NCBI RefSeq assembly: GCF_018599245.1
Contig: NZ_JAHEVJ010000009.1
Coordinates: 62,001-126,000, forward strand
Reading direction: 5' to 3'
Source: Aliiroseovarius lamellibrachiae
GTDB lineage: Bacteria > Pseudomonadota > Alphaproteobacteria > Rhodobacterales > Rhodobacteraceae
Length of the DNA stretch: 64,000 nucleotides
Below the pieces are notes generated by a model that did not search any database, was not told the DNA's origin, and saw only the letters and a list, made by a program, of their open reading frames with translations. This document shows positions 44,526-53,142 of this stretch, piece by piece; position 1 is the first letter of the stretch, and the number at the start of each line of letters is the position of its first letter. The translations under genes were made by a program, and so were the position numbers.

Positions 44526-45156
44526 TCACCTCGCCACCGGCCGCCGCCGCATCTTCGCCATCATGGGTCACCATCAAAACCGGAAGGTTTTGTGCTCGCG
44601 CCTGTTCAAAGACCAATTTCCTGATCTTTGTTCGCAGTGCCGCATCCAGTCCGGAAAATGGCTCGTCAAGCAGCAAGGCTTGAGGTTTGGCCAAAAGCGT
44701 GCGCATGAGCGCGACCCGCGCACGTTGCCCGCCAGACAAGGTCGCGGGGTCACGATCGGCGAACCCCTCCAGACCGACTTTCGCGAGCGCCAGATTGACC
44801 CGCTCCCTGCGTTCCGCCCGGGTCCCGCCGCTCGCCAAACCGAATGCCAAATTCGCGCCAACGGACATATGCGGAAACAGCAGTGTTTCTTGAAACAAAA
44901 TGCCAACGTTTCTTTGATGTGGCGGCAGGTTTGTGATGATTTGGCCATTCAGGAAAATTTCGCCCAAAAGTCGAAATTCCGGTGAAAGAGTGCCTATTAC
45001 GGCTGACAAAAGCGTTGATTTCCCAACCCCAGAGGGGCCCATTAGCGTCAGAACCTCACCGGGCGCAATCTCATGGTTGAGCGCGACAAGACGTCTATCG
45101 CCATGACAGATTTCAAGCCCTTCCAATCGTAATCCCAGCTTGCTTTGATCAGCCAT
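44509..45156 (-). CDS. ynjD: ABC transporter ATP-binding protein, YnjD type
   Basis: A 215-residue ATPase with Walker A GPSGVGKST, signature LSGGQRARV and Walker B ALLLDEPFSGLD. It is short, with no regulatory domain, as in YnjD and ThiQ. It overlaps the ynjC permease end by 8 bp and is the last gene of the ynjF-ynjB-ynjC-ynjD operon. The ynjBCD system has been suggested to carry thiamine or a related compound, without firm proof. Confidence 0.92.
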   Translation of the reverse strand: MADQSKLGLRLEGLEICHGDRRLVALNHEIAPGEVLTLMGPSGVGKSTLLSAVIGTLSPEFRLLGEIFLNGQIITNLPPHQRNVGILFQETLLFPHMSVGANLAFGLASGGTRAERRERVNLALAKVGLEGFADRDPATLSGGQRARVALMRTLLAKPQALLLDEPFSGLDAALRTKIRKLVFEQARAQNLPVLMVTHDGEDAAAAGGEVITLGG

Positions 45157-46846
45157 GACGAAGGCCCTTTCTATTGCGCCAGATCACTGCGGGAACCACC
45201 AATGCGATCGCAAAGGGTAAAAGTGCCGCCGCGGTTTGCAACAACCCAAAAACACCGATCGCGCGGCGGTCCCCCCCTGATGCCAGAGCGACGGCCTCTG
45301 TGGTTAATGTTTCAACCCGTCCTCCGCCAATCAAAAGCGTCGGAAGATACTGGCCCACGGAAACAGCGACCCCCACAGCGATCGCCGTTAGGATCGGTGC
45401 CAACAGCATTGGCAACCGCACCCGCCAGAAAATCCTCCGTGGCGAAGCGCCCAATGCTGCAGAGCTTACCGCCTGACGACGGTCCCATTGCATCCAGGGA
45501 TCCTGTAGCGACAGACGCAAATAGGGCAATACAAACACCAGATGTGCTAGAATAACCGCGCCCCTGCCCGTCTCTAACCCGAAATTCAGCAGCAAGGTCT
45601 GCAGTCCCGGTATAAATGCCGTCTGCGGCACCAACAGAGGCAGATATAACAGCCACATTCCTTTGCTGGTCAGGCGCAGATTGTGGCGCTCTTCCGCCTC
45701 GAGACACCCCAACGTCAGCACGATGCCAAGGGTCACGACACATCCAGCAATCAGGGCGGTTTCCGTCAAGGCGTCAAAGCTGCCAGCGCTATGTCGTTGC
45801 CAGCTCCGTAGGGTGAATTGTTGTGGCAAGAGGTCTGGAAAGCTCCAAAAACCGGCAAAAGACCACAAAACAAGCCCGAGCAGCCCCAGAATGAGGGCGA
45901 GAGAGACCGTTCCGGCAAGTCCGGCCCCTACCCCCCTTAAAACCCGATCCCGCGCATGACGCCGCCCCATATGAAAATACCGCTTGCTCAGCTGCACGAG
46001 GGACCATTCCGCGGCAGTCCAGACCAAAAGTGCAACGATCACAAGCCCAAGCTGGACCAATGCCGCCGCCGCCGCTTGTAGCCGAAAGGTCAGATCGGGG
46101 TCTGACATCCAGCGCACAATCTGAACTGACAAGGTGGATGGCGTGGACGGGCCCAAAATTACCGCGACGTCGACCACCGACATCGACCACGCCAACACCA
46201 CCAGAACAGGGAGCCGGATACGCACATAAATCGCCGGAAAGACAACGGCCAGCCAGCCAGCAACGCGCCCGTAACCAAGGCTTTGGGCCACAGCCAGCTG
46301 TTTTGCCCCCCCCACCTGCCCCATCGCAGAAATGGACATCAGCAACAAAAAGGGAACTTCCTTCACGACCAATCCAGCAATCAGCGAAAGGCCCAATGGA
46401 TCTTGCAAGATAAGGACGTCTGGCGGTCGTTCCCACCCGGTAAGCCACGGCGAAAAGAGCCGCACCACCCAACCGGACGGCGCGATGAGAAATGCCAAAC
46501 CAAAGGCCGCTGCGGCGTGGGGAACCGACAGGAGCGGCGAAAGCAGACGCTCGACCCAGCGAAACGCCCGCGTCCCGGACCAACCCGCCAAGATCAGCGC
46601 CACGACTGAAAGCGATAAGAAGGCCGCGCCAATTCCCGTTACCATCGAAAGGCGCACGGACGGCAAGAAACCCGGCCAAGCCAGCAGGCCTCGGAATGGA
46701 TCCAGTGAAGGGCCGGACAGTCCGGCAGCCGGCAAATGCCCAAATGCCGGCAGAAGTGTGCCGTACAGCCCCCCAACAACAGGCCCTAACAAGGCCAAAA
46801 GCGTAAGGGCCGGCAAAAAGGGCAGAAATGTGTGTTGTGTTTGCAT
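45149..46846 (-). CDS. ynjC: Double-length ABC permease, YnjC type
   Basis: A 565-residue permease with two fused binding-protein-dependent transport domains, about twelve membrane segments; two EAA-like loops are visible (KQLAVAQSLGYGRVAGWLAVVFP and SSAALGASPRRIFWRVRLP, each ending in a Pro). ATG at 46846 is preferred to a GTG at 46855 because the only AGGG is at the end of a large hairpin just upstream, at about 10 bp from this ATG. This suggests that translation is controlled by the hairpin. Confidence 0.9.
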   Translation of the reverse strand: MQTQHTFLPFLPALTLLALLGPVVGGLYGTLLPAFGHLPAAGLSGPSLDPFRGLLAWPGFLPSVRLSMVTGIGAAFLSLSVVALILAGWSGTRAFRWVERLLSPLLSVPHAAAAFGLAFLIAPSGWVVRLFSPWLTGWERPPDVLILQDPLGLSLIAGLVVKEVPFLLLMSISAMGQVGGAKQLAVAQSLGYGRVAGWLAVVFPAIYVRIRLPVLVVLAWSMSVVDVAVILGPSTPSTLSVQIVRWMSDPDLTFRLQAAAAALVQLGLVIVALLVWTAAEWSLVQLSKRYFHMGRRHARDRVLRGVGAGLAGTVSLALILGLLGLVLWSFAGFWSFPDLLPQQFTLRSWQRHSAGSFDALTETALIAGCVVTLGIVLTLGCLEAEERHNLRLTSKGMWLLYLPLLVPQTAFIPGLQTLLLNFGLETGRGAVILAHLVFVLPYLRLSLQDPWMQWDRRQAVSSAALGASPRRIFWRVRLPMLLAPILTAIAVGVAVSVGQYLPTLLIGGGRVETLTTEAVALASGGDRRAIGVFGLLQTAAALLPFAIALVVPAVIWRNRKGLRHG

Positions 46847-46856
46847 TTGTGTCACG

Positions 46857-46897
46857 CCCTATCTCGCCAGAAACCATGCATTTCTGGTGAGATAGGG
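46857..46897 (-). promoter_or_regulatory. Long hairpin between ynjB and ynjC covering the ynjC ribosome-binding site
   Basis: CCCTATCTCGCCAGAAA (46857-46873) and TTTCTGGTGAGATAGGG (46881-46897) pair over 17 bp with a single G-U and a 7-base loop. It lies 16 bp after the ynjB stop. On the minus strand its 3' arm holds the AGGG serving as Shine-Dalgarno for ynjC. No T-run follows, so it is more likely a stability or translation-control element than a terminator. Confidence 0.75.
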
Positions 46898-46913
46898 ACT
46901 GTTTTCCCGGCGT

Positions 46914-48122
46914 CTATTGCGCCACCCCATAGCGTTTTTGCCAGTCATCAGCAATCCGCGTCATCCAGCTTGGATGAGGCTCCGCCTGCGCGCGACCCAA
47001 TTCAGCAGGGGAAAGGGTGGCAATGCCAAGATCAAGCGAGTCAAAGCGCTTTTTATCTTCCTCCGGCAAGCCAGCTACATCCAAAACTGTACCATATCCC
47101 AGCACATTAGGGTCTTGTGCATTGGCTTGTGCTTCCGCTGACAAGAGGAAGTTAGCGAGCACCATTGCCCCCTCTTTGGCGCTGGAATTGTATGGAATGG
47201 CCACATAAGACGCATTTCCAATCGTGCCTTTATCAAGAACGAATGTACGCACGGTATCTGGAAGTTCATAATTGGCAATTGCGGTCGACGCAGCACCCGG
47301 GCTGAAAGAGATCGCAAGATCAAGCTCACCGTCGTTCATCAATTGAATTTGACGTGTCCCAGATGGCGGGTATGCGCGCCCTTCTCGCCACAGAACCGGT
47401 GTCAATTCCGCCAAATAGTCCCACAATGGCGCCGTAACGGCGTCATAGTTGTCATCAGTCGCTGGCAGCGCCAATTCCTCTGAATTGTCGATCAACTCAA
47501 CCAGCATTTGCTTTAGGAACGTTGTACCCAAGAAATCAGGGGGCTGCGGATAGGTGTACCTACCCGGGTGCGCCTTGGCCCAATCTAAAATTGCATTGGC
47601 CGATGGCAACGGGTCTGCGATATCAGCCGTGTCATACATGAACACGACCTGCGCCATCGCCCAGGGGCTTTCAAACCCCTCAACAGGCACGGTGAAATCG
47701 GACTGAACAGATTTCCCAACGACATCGACATGGCGCCAGCCAGGCAGATCTTCAGCCCAAGGGCCAAAAAGGAGCTCAGCATCTTTCATCGATGCGAAAT
47801 TTGCACCATTGATCCAGATTAGGTCGATGGCGCCTCCCTGATCCTTATCCACCTCTTTTTCTGACAACACCCGGGTCACAGCATCAGCCGTGTCTGTCAG
47901 TTTCACATGTTCAACGGTTACACCAAACTCTTCTTTAACACGATCCCCGGCCCATTCTATGAATGCGTTGGTCGTAGGGGATCCGCCCCAGGCGTTCCAA
48001 TAGACCGTTTGCCCCTGCGCCTTTTCCAAAACCAGATCCCAGTTCTTCGGGTCTGTGTCGGCCCAACTTGTCAGCGGTACAAGCGCACCAAGAACGGCGA
48101 TTTTCAACCAATGCGTTTTCAT
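46914..48122 (-). CDS. ynjB: ABC transporter substrate-binding protein, YnjB type
   Basis: A 402-residue periplasmic binding protein with a Sec signal peptide (MKTHWLKIAVLGALVPLTSWA). The mature part begins with WDLVLEKAQGQTVYWNAWGG, typical of YnjB, and has the family's DLIWINGANFASMKDA segment. It overlaps ynjF by 4 bp and precedes the hairpin before ynjC. The ligand is not established for this family. Confidence 0.93.
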   Translation of the reverse strand: MKTHWLKIAVLGALVPLTSWADTDPKNWDLVLEKAQGQTVYWNAWGGSPTTNAFIEWAGDRVKEEFGVTVEHVKLTDTADAVTRVLSEKEVDKDQGGAIDLIWINGANFASMKDAELLFGPWAEDLPGWRHVDVVGKSVQSDFTVPVEGFESPWAMAQVVFMYDTADIADPLPSANAILDWAKAHPGRYTYPQPPDFLGTTFLKQMLVELIDNSEELALPATDDNYDAVTAPLWDYLAELTPVLWREGRAYPPSGTRQIQLMNDGELDLAISFSPGAASTAIANYELPDTVRTFVLDKGTIGNASYVAIPYNSSAKEGAMVLANFLLSAEAQANAQDPNVLGYGTVLDVAGLPEEDKKRFDSLDLGIATLSPAELGRAQAEPHPSWMTRIADDWQKRYGVAQ

Positions 48123-48751
48123 GCTTTCTCCTCATGAATGGTAATTTTCCCAAAGGTCTGGTGTGCACCAATAACCCGCAGACCCGCGGTCACGAAACAA
48201 AGTACGCCAAAGCCCCAAGCCAAAAGGGGAAACATAGCTGGCCAGAGACAAATGACAGAAAACAGCGCAATCGTCTCTGAACCTTCCAGTAACCCATTGG
48301 AATAATACAATGATTTTGGGCCCTGCGCATCGGTTTTCATTCCACTTTTTTCCGCCAAGATTGCATAGCCTAGGAAGCTCGCCCCATTGACATAAAAAGC
48401 CAACAGCAGAAATGCCCCGGGAAGCGCGTTCGTCGCAGGATCAACAACGATAAAGGCAAACGGAACGACACCGTAGAAAAAAAAGTCGCTCGCAATATCA
48501 AGATACCCGCCAAAATCCGACTTGTGACTGGCCCTCGCGACGGCACCGTCCAGGCCATCTGCGATCCGAGATAGGGCAATAAAAATGAGACCGATGCCAA
48601 ATCCCCCCAACGAGATGGAAACAGCAGCCAGAGGCGCCATGAGAAGTCCAAAGAGTGTGACGGAGTTTGCCGTCACCCCCCGTTTTGCCAATGAGACCCC
48701 GACAAAGTTAAGTGGCGGGTCAATCAGTTTTCGCACGGCCCTGTCGAGCAT
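48119..48751 (-). CDS. ynjF: CDP-alcohol phosphatidyltransferase family protein, YnjF type
   Basis: A 210-residue membrane enzyme with the CDP-alcohol phosphotransferase signature DGAVARASHKSDFGGYLDIA followed by Ser-Asp, with all Asp ligands in place, and about five hydrophobic helices. Such enzymes join CDP-activated lipids to an alcohol. Its linkage with ynjBCD, also seen in enterobacteria, suggests that the imported compound may be the alcohol acceptor or otherwise linked to phospholipid synthesis; this is inference. First gene of the operon. Confidence 0.92.
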   Translation of the reverse strand: MLDRAVRKLIDPPLNFVGVSLAKRGVTANSVTLFGLLMAPLAAVSISLGGFGIGLIFIALSRIADGLDGAVARASHKSDFGGYLDIASDFFFYGVVPFAFIVVDPATNALPGAFLLLAFYVNGASFLGYAILAEKSGMKTDAQGPKSLYYSNGLLEGSETIALFSVICLWPAMFPLLAWGFGVLCFVTAGLRVIGAHQTFGKITIHEEKA

Positions 48752-48893
48752 ATTATCAGTCCTTTAGGCTGGCTTACGCAGTGATGCGATAGACCCTTTA
48801 TTGGATCTATGACCTACGGTTTTGCCGGCGTCCATCGTCCATACGAAAACGTGACCATGCGTTAGTTTCGCCGACCTACCCAACATAGAAACC

Positions 48894-48910
48894 GGTTTCG
48901 CGGCGAAACC
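48894..48910. promoter_or_regulatory. Candidate parS site 1
   Basis: GGTTTCGC-G-GCGAAACC is a perfect 8-bp inverted repeat around one base, 12 bp beyond the 3' end of parB. Near-identical 15-bp sequences occur at 49944-49958 and 51504-51518. Confidence 0.65.
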
Positions 48911-48922
48911 CCCTGCCCTGCT

Positions 48923-50020
48923 TTAGTCTTTTAGCAGCCGCTGCAGCCCTGCCAGAACCTCTTCCATAAACATGCGATCTACCGGCCCCCCTTCAAACCG
49001 AACCAGATGGCCCCGCTTATCCTCGGCATGATGAACGGAAATGGATTTGCCCGCGCGCGTCAGCTCAAAATGCGCGCCAGTCCGCTCTGAATTCGAAGCA
49101 GCCCTTGGCCGCCCACCGCGACTGTTGTCTTTTGGCCCTTCCTCAAAGGCTTCGAGAACAGGAAGCACCGCAAGCCATTCACCAGCCGCATCTATCGCAG
49201 CTTGCGTTGCCAACGCCTCGCGCAACTCCTGCACGCCGCCCATTCTTAATCCCGCCGCCAATCGCAGGCCCTGCTTCTCTGTGAGGCTCTCTGCATATTT
49301 CAGCATATCGCCGAGTTCTTCGAACACTTGCGCAAAAGAGCGGACCTTGGAGCGTTTGGCCTTGGATGCTGAAGAAAACAATTTTGCAACCGCCTCCTCG
49401 ACCGATGCAAATGCACCATTTTGCGTTGAGATGACTGCGATGCGGCCGCGCTCAAAATGGCTTAATTGAGAACGGATTTCATTTTCTTCTACCATCGCCA
49501 CAAACGCGTCGGGAATGGTCTCTATTGGCTTGATTAGAGCCTTTACCGTTGAAAACCCTACCTCACCGGTTTCCTCTTTCAGGGTCTTGATGGCCATAAT
49601 TCTGCGGTAACCCGAAACGACACCGTATTTGACGCCTCCCTCGGCCGCCTTCAGCACATAAAGCTCGACCGGCAATCTTAGACCATTCGCCTGAATAGAG
49701 ACCTTAAGCTCTTCAAGCTCCGAACGATCCAGGGTCACCCGATCCCGGATCATGTCATCAAGATCGATCTGATCCAACGGAACCTCCGCCATGACCAGAC
49801 CCTTACCCAACGCATCTCGCAGCACCTCTGCATCAGCGGTGTCCTTTGCCATCTGCTCACGGGCTTCTGTAGTTACCACTGGGCTTTGCATCGCCGCGTC
49901 GGCCGCCACTTGGGCAATGGGGGCCATCGCATTTCTCATCGGGGTTTCGCTGCGAAACTCTTGTTCCAAGCGGTTCATATCTTCGGCACTTGGGGCTTCT
50001 AGCTTACGTCTGCGCGCCAT
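48923..50020 (-). CDS. parB: ParB/RepB-like plasmid partition protein
   Basis: A 365-residue centromere-binding protein. The ParB N-terminal nuclease-like domain (VPLDQIDLDDMIRDR ... GLRLPVELYVLK ... VVSGYRRIMAIKTL) is followed by an HTH region (RSQLSHFERGRIAVI) and a basic C-terminus. ATG at 50020 follows a strong AAGGAGG; an upstream in-frame start lies in parA. It starts one base after the parA stop, forming a classic parAB operon. A putative parS lies inside its own coding region near the 5' end. Confidence 0.92.
   Translation of the reverse strand: MARRRKLEAPSAEDMNRLEQEFRSETPMRNAMAPIAQVAADAAMQSPVVTTEAREQMAKDTADAEVLRDALGKGLVMAEVPLDQIDLDDMIRDRVTLDRSELEELKVSIQANGLRLPVELYVLKAAEGGVKYGVVSGYRRIMAIKTLKEETGEVGFSTVKALIKPIETIPDAFVAMVEENEIRSQLSHFERGRIAVISTQNGAFASVEEAVAKLFSSASKAKRSKVRSFAQVFEELGDMLKYAESLTEKQGLRLAAGLRMGGVQELREALATQAAIDAAGEWLAVLPVLEAFEEGPKDNSRGGRPRAASNSERTGAHFELTRAGKSISVHHAEDKRGHLVRFEGGPVDRMFMEEVLAGLQRLLKD
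49944..49958. promoter_or_regulatory. Candidate parS site 2 (inside parB)
   Basis: GTTTCGCTGCGAAAC keeps the GTTTCG...CGAAAC arms of the other two sites with a 3-bp core CTG. It lies within the first part of the parB coding sequence. Confidence 0.6.
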
Positions 50021-50021
50021 C

Positions 50022-51410
50022 TTATGCCTCCTTCTCTGCATCTACCATCTGAAGATCACGCCACCAGCATCCCAGCACAATCTCCTTCACCTCAGCCCAG
50101 GTTCTGTCAAATGTTTCCCGGCCTCGGACATAGGTGTCGCGGTTAAATTCGCGGTAATCCGCTTCGTAAATGCCGTTCACTTGCTCGCCGGCTTGGCCAA
50201 CCATGGCGGTCACTTCCTGACGGTATGTCGTCATAAAGTCGCCAAAATACGCTTGGATTACATTCGCAAGGTCTGTCTGTTGCGCGGCATCGAACCGCGT
50301 AATGAGCGCGCGGACGGCGTCCCATTCAAACCTTATTTCGTCCAATCCATGCTGCCGCCTCAAGGTGTTTTCCCCCTCTTCGATCGAGGCAAACGTCGAG
50401 TACAACATGTCAAAAAACCGGCCTGTAGAGTCGAATTCCAAGAATGATGCCCCTAGTGGAATTAGCAAAATATCTGCCGCTGCGAGGGCGTTGATGGTCA
50501 GATATCCGAGAGCAGGTGGCGTATCCAGCAGGATGATGTCGTAGTCATCTAGCAGGCCCTCGGTTTCCATAAACCCGGTCAAAGCATCCCAAAGTGGCCA
50601 AGATCGCAGTTGCATTCGCCAGACAGGCACCTGGAATTCAGCCCAGTACAGGTTAAGCTGGGCACCGATCAAATCAATGTTGGGCCAATGGGTCGGTTGA
50701 ATGACGCGCTTTGCATCAAAATCCAATGCTTCTTTAAGCGTTTCATCTAGCGGCAGGGGGGGCTGACCTGCGGCGGACCGCACCCTGTTTTCTTTCTCTA
50801 GAAACTGGGCGTAATGCTTTGCCATAAGCGGGAAGGCGGTTTGCCATTCATCCTCAACTTGGCCGCCCATAATAGACGTCATGGACCCCTGACTGTCGAG
50901 GTCAATAACGAGAACTTTATACCCATCTAGCGCGGCTGACATCGCCAAGTGTGCTGCCGTCGATGTTTTGCCGACACCGCCTTTAAAGTTGGCCACAGCA
51001 ATTACTTTTGCGTCCAAACCTTCTGGTCGCCAGGGACGGTATTCACGGGTGGCAACACCCTCTGCCGCGAAATAGTCACGAAGTTTTAGAACGTCGTCTA
51101 ACGTAAACCATTTTGATCCACCTTCGCCTTCGCCTTGGGGAAGATCTGGATTCTGCTTTAGGACGCGTCTGAAATGGGCGGCTGCCACCGGGATAAGATA
51201 CTTGCAAATCTCCCAGACGGAAAAACGTCTTAGGCGCTTGCGACCGTCCGGGGCATAACCGCGCTTGGCCAAGTCATCGCGACCGCGCGCTGCGAAGCTC
51301 GCTGCCTTTGCGAATCGTGCCGTGTTGATTGGGTCGGAAAGTTTCTTTGCGGCTTCCTCTGGATTAATATTAAAGTAGGGCGGGGGTGGGGTCTGAGCTG
51401 CTCTTGCCAT
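50022..51410 (-). CDS. parA: ParA/RepA-like partition ATPase
   Basis: A 462-residue type Ia ParA. An N-terminal HTH region (RRFSVWEICKYLIPVAAAHF ... FTLDDVLKLRDYF) precedes the deviant Walker A NFKGGVGKTSTAAHL, the Walker A' VLVIDLDSQGS and the Walker B-like IILLDTPPALG. The N-terminal DNA-binding part is typical of plasmid ParA that autoregulates its operon. It diverges from the replication initiator over a 502-bp origin-like region. No repC follows parB, so this is not a repABC cassette. Confidence 0.94.
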   Translation of the reverse strand: MARAAQTPPPPYFNINPEEAAKKLSDPINTARFAKAASFAARGRDDLAKRGYAPDGRKRLRRFSVWEICKYLIPVAAAHFRRVLKQNPDLPQGEGEGGSKWFTLDDVLKLRDYFAAEGVATREYRPWRPEGLDAKVIAVANFKGGVGKTSTAAHLAMSAALDGYKVLVIDLDSQGSMTSIMGGQVEDEWQTAFPLMAKHYAQFLEKENRVRSAAGQPPLPLDETLKEALDFDAKRVIQPTHWPNIDLIGAQLNLYWAEFQVPVWRMQLRSWPLWDALTGFMETEGLLDDYDIILLDTPPALGYLTINALAAADILLIPLGASFLEFDSTGRFFDMLYSTFASIEEGENTLRRQHGLDEIRFEWDAVRALITRFDAAQQTDLANVIQAYFGDFMTTYRQEVTAMVGQAGEQVNGIYEADYREFNRDTYVRGRETFDRTWAEVKEIVLGCWWRDLQMVDAEKEA

Positions 51411-51912
51411 GGGTTTCCCAATATGTGCGCTGTTTTTGTAGTTATTAGGTAAACCATCTCACATCATGTTGGCAAATGAAACATGACACTGACTTTCTGC
51501 GGAGTTTCGCGACGAAACCATAAATATAGGCCACAGCTAAGCTTTTTTATTTTTAGGATCTTTAAGATCTTTGTGTGTGAATACCGGATGTAAAACAATG
51601 AGTTACCGCAACTTGGGGACCCGTATACAGGTGGATGGGTGCCTGAAAACGGGGCGTAGGGTGTCTTGATGCGGGGTGAAGGACTCCGATTCGCGGTAAA
51701 CAGGGTGCCAGAGTCCGGTAACTTGGGATAACTGGCCCAAATTGGGGATAACTTTGTCTATTTGGTCGGGCCCCTTCCTGTATCTGGGCCCCTTTAGCTT
51801 CTTGAGGCACCTGTCTCCGGTAAGGAATTCTTGCGCGTTAGGAACCTTACTGTGCCTTGAATGTGGGTCCCTTACATGCGATTGTCTGACTACTTAACAG
51901 AGGTCGAGCAGA
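51411..51912. other. Putative replication origin / divergent regulatory region
   Basis: A 502-bp non-coding region between parA and the initiator gene. It holds an AT-rich stretch at about 51541-51580 with a GATCTTTAAGATC near-palindrome, two copies of TTGGG(G)ATAACT at 51723-51733 and 51742-51753 (about 19-20 bp apart) and a related AACTTGGGGA at 51610-51619, and a TAAGG...CCTTA dyad near 51821-51849. These are iteron- and DUE-like features expected for a Rep_3-type origin; function is inferred. Confidence 0.55.
51504..51518. promoter_or_regulatory. Candidate parS site 3 (parA upstream region)
   Basis: GTTTCGCGACGAAAC, with the same GTTTCG and CGAAAC arms as the sites at 48895-48909 and 49944-49958. 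It lies 94 bp upstream of the parA start and could serve for both partition and autoregulation. Confidence 0.6.
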
Positions 51913-53100
51913 ATGGACCCGATTCCCAATAAACGCCTTACCGGCGCGTTGCGGCGCGAGAGCGTCAAAAAGAACGTTGCAGCGATCCACGTTTCTGGCA
52001 AGTTGTCTTTGCTGCAACGTAAGTTGTCAAACGTGCTGTTGTTAAACGCATATGACACGTTGACCACCCAACCCAGCCACCGGATTGATGCACGCACCCT
52101 GTGTACGATGATTGGGTATAACTCGAACGATTTTGACACGCTGAAGGCGTCGCTGCGCGGGCTGGCAGAGACTGTTGCAGAATGGGATATGCTGGATGCC
52201 GCGGGGCGCCAAGAGTGGGGGGTGTCGGCATTGCTGTCATATGCGAAGCTGAAGGGGGGGATCTGTGAATATGCTTATTCTCCGGCGCTCGCAGAGAAGC
52301 TTCATGACCCAAAGGTTTTTGCGCTTATCAACTTGAATATCCAACGCCAATTTACGGGCGGGCATGCTCTTGCGCTGTATGAAAACTGTTTTCGCTTTAT
52401 TAATACCGGGTCAACCGGGTGGTGGTCGTTGGAGATTTTTCGCCGCTTAATGGGGGTGGATGACAGCGAATACTATAAGAGCTTCAAGCATCTTAACGCG
52501 AAAATCATCAAGCCCGCAGTGGCCGAAGTGAACAAAGTCAGTGATATTATCGTAACGCCGGAAACGCGGAAAATGGGTCGTTCGGTCACGGATATTCGGT
52601 TTTTGATCGAGCGCAATCCTCAGCTGACAATTCTGGATATGGATGACGGCGAAGGGCTTCGAACCACCAAAACCTATGGGCGCTTGGTCAAGCTTGGCGT
52701 AAGCGACAGGTTGGCGCGCCAGTGGATCGCCCAGCATGGTGATAGCTATGTGTCCGAAAAGGTGGATTTGGTTGAAACTCGCGATGGCGTGAAGAGCCCG
52801 GTGAAGTATCTGTCGGCTGCGATCTCTGAAGATTATCAACCGGCCGAGGCGGGGCAGGGGGGGCGTGTTATGACGCCCGAGACGCGTCGCCGAGCCGCAA
52901 TGTTGGGGAAGGTGTTGGGCCTTGTTTCCAGCCGCAGCCCCACGCAAAAAGATGCCGACCGGCGTTTGTTTATGGGTCAGCTTGCGGATCCGGATGCGCG
53001 GGATGATTTTGAGCGGCATGGGTGGACCTCTGCATTAAATGCAGAAGCCATATTTGTTTTCTGGAGCGATCTGGAGCCAGAGTTGTTTGATGGTGTTTAA
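51913..53100 (+). CDS. Plasmid replication initiator protein (Rep_3/RepB type)
   Basis: A 395-residue initiator resembling the winged-helix Rep_3 family that binds iterons. The N-terminal part has the pattern KLSLLQRKLSNVLLLNAYD and a second winged-helix-like region around GWWSLEIFRRLMGVDDSEYY. GAGG lies upstream of the ATG. It diverges from parAB, the arrangement of Roseobacter-group RepB-type plasmids; a repABC-type or DnaA-like replicon is excluded by gene content. A strong terminator follows the stop. Family assignment rests on pattern, so RepA-type cannot be wholly ruled out. Confidence 0.85.
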   Translation: MDPIPNKRLTGALRRESVKKNVAAIHVSGKLSLLQRKLSNVLLLNAYDTLTTQPSHRIDARTLCTMIGYNSNDFDTLKASLRGLAETVAEWDMLDAAGRQEWGVSALLSYAKLKGGICEYAYSPALAEKLHDPKVFALINLNIQRQFTGGHALALYENCFRFINTGSTGWWSLEIFRRLMGVDDSEYYKSFKHLNAKIIKPAVAEVNKVSDIIVTPETRKMGRSVTDIRFLIERNPQLTILDMDDGEGLRTTKTYGRLVKLGVSDRLARQWIAQHGDSYVSEKVDLVETRDGVKSPVKYLSAAISEDYQPAEAGQGGRVMTPETRRRAAMLGKVLGLVSSRSPTQKDADRRLFMGQLADPDARDDFERHGWTSALNAEAIFVFWSDLEPELFDGV

Positions 53101-53108
53101 GGGGAAAT

Positions 53109-53142
53109 TGGTCTCTATTCCGCGTGTTAGAGACCAGTTTTT
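53109..53142. terminator. Intrinsic terminator after the initiator gene
   Basis: TGGTCTCTA (53109-53117) and TAGAGACCA (53128-53136) form a perfect 9-bp stem with a 10-base loop, followed by GTTTTT on the plus strand. It lies between convergent genes and can act for both. Confidence 0.85.

Noticed and set aside
45789-46877. 362-codon alternative frame on the same strand as ynjC
   Set aside because: Out of frame with a complete two-domain permease; composition is Gly/Arg/Ala-rich with no membrane pattern.
48923-53100. repABC replicon
   Set aside because: No repC follows parB; instead a separate Rep_3-like initiator diverges from parA, and the palindromes are 15 rather than 16 bp.
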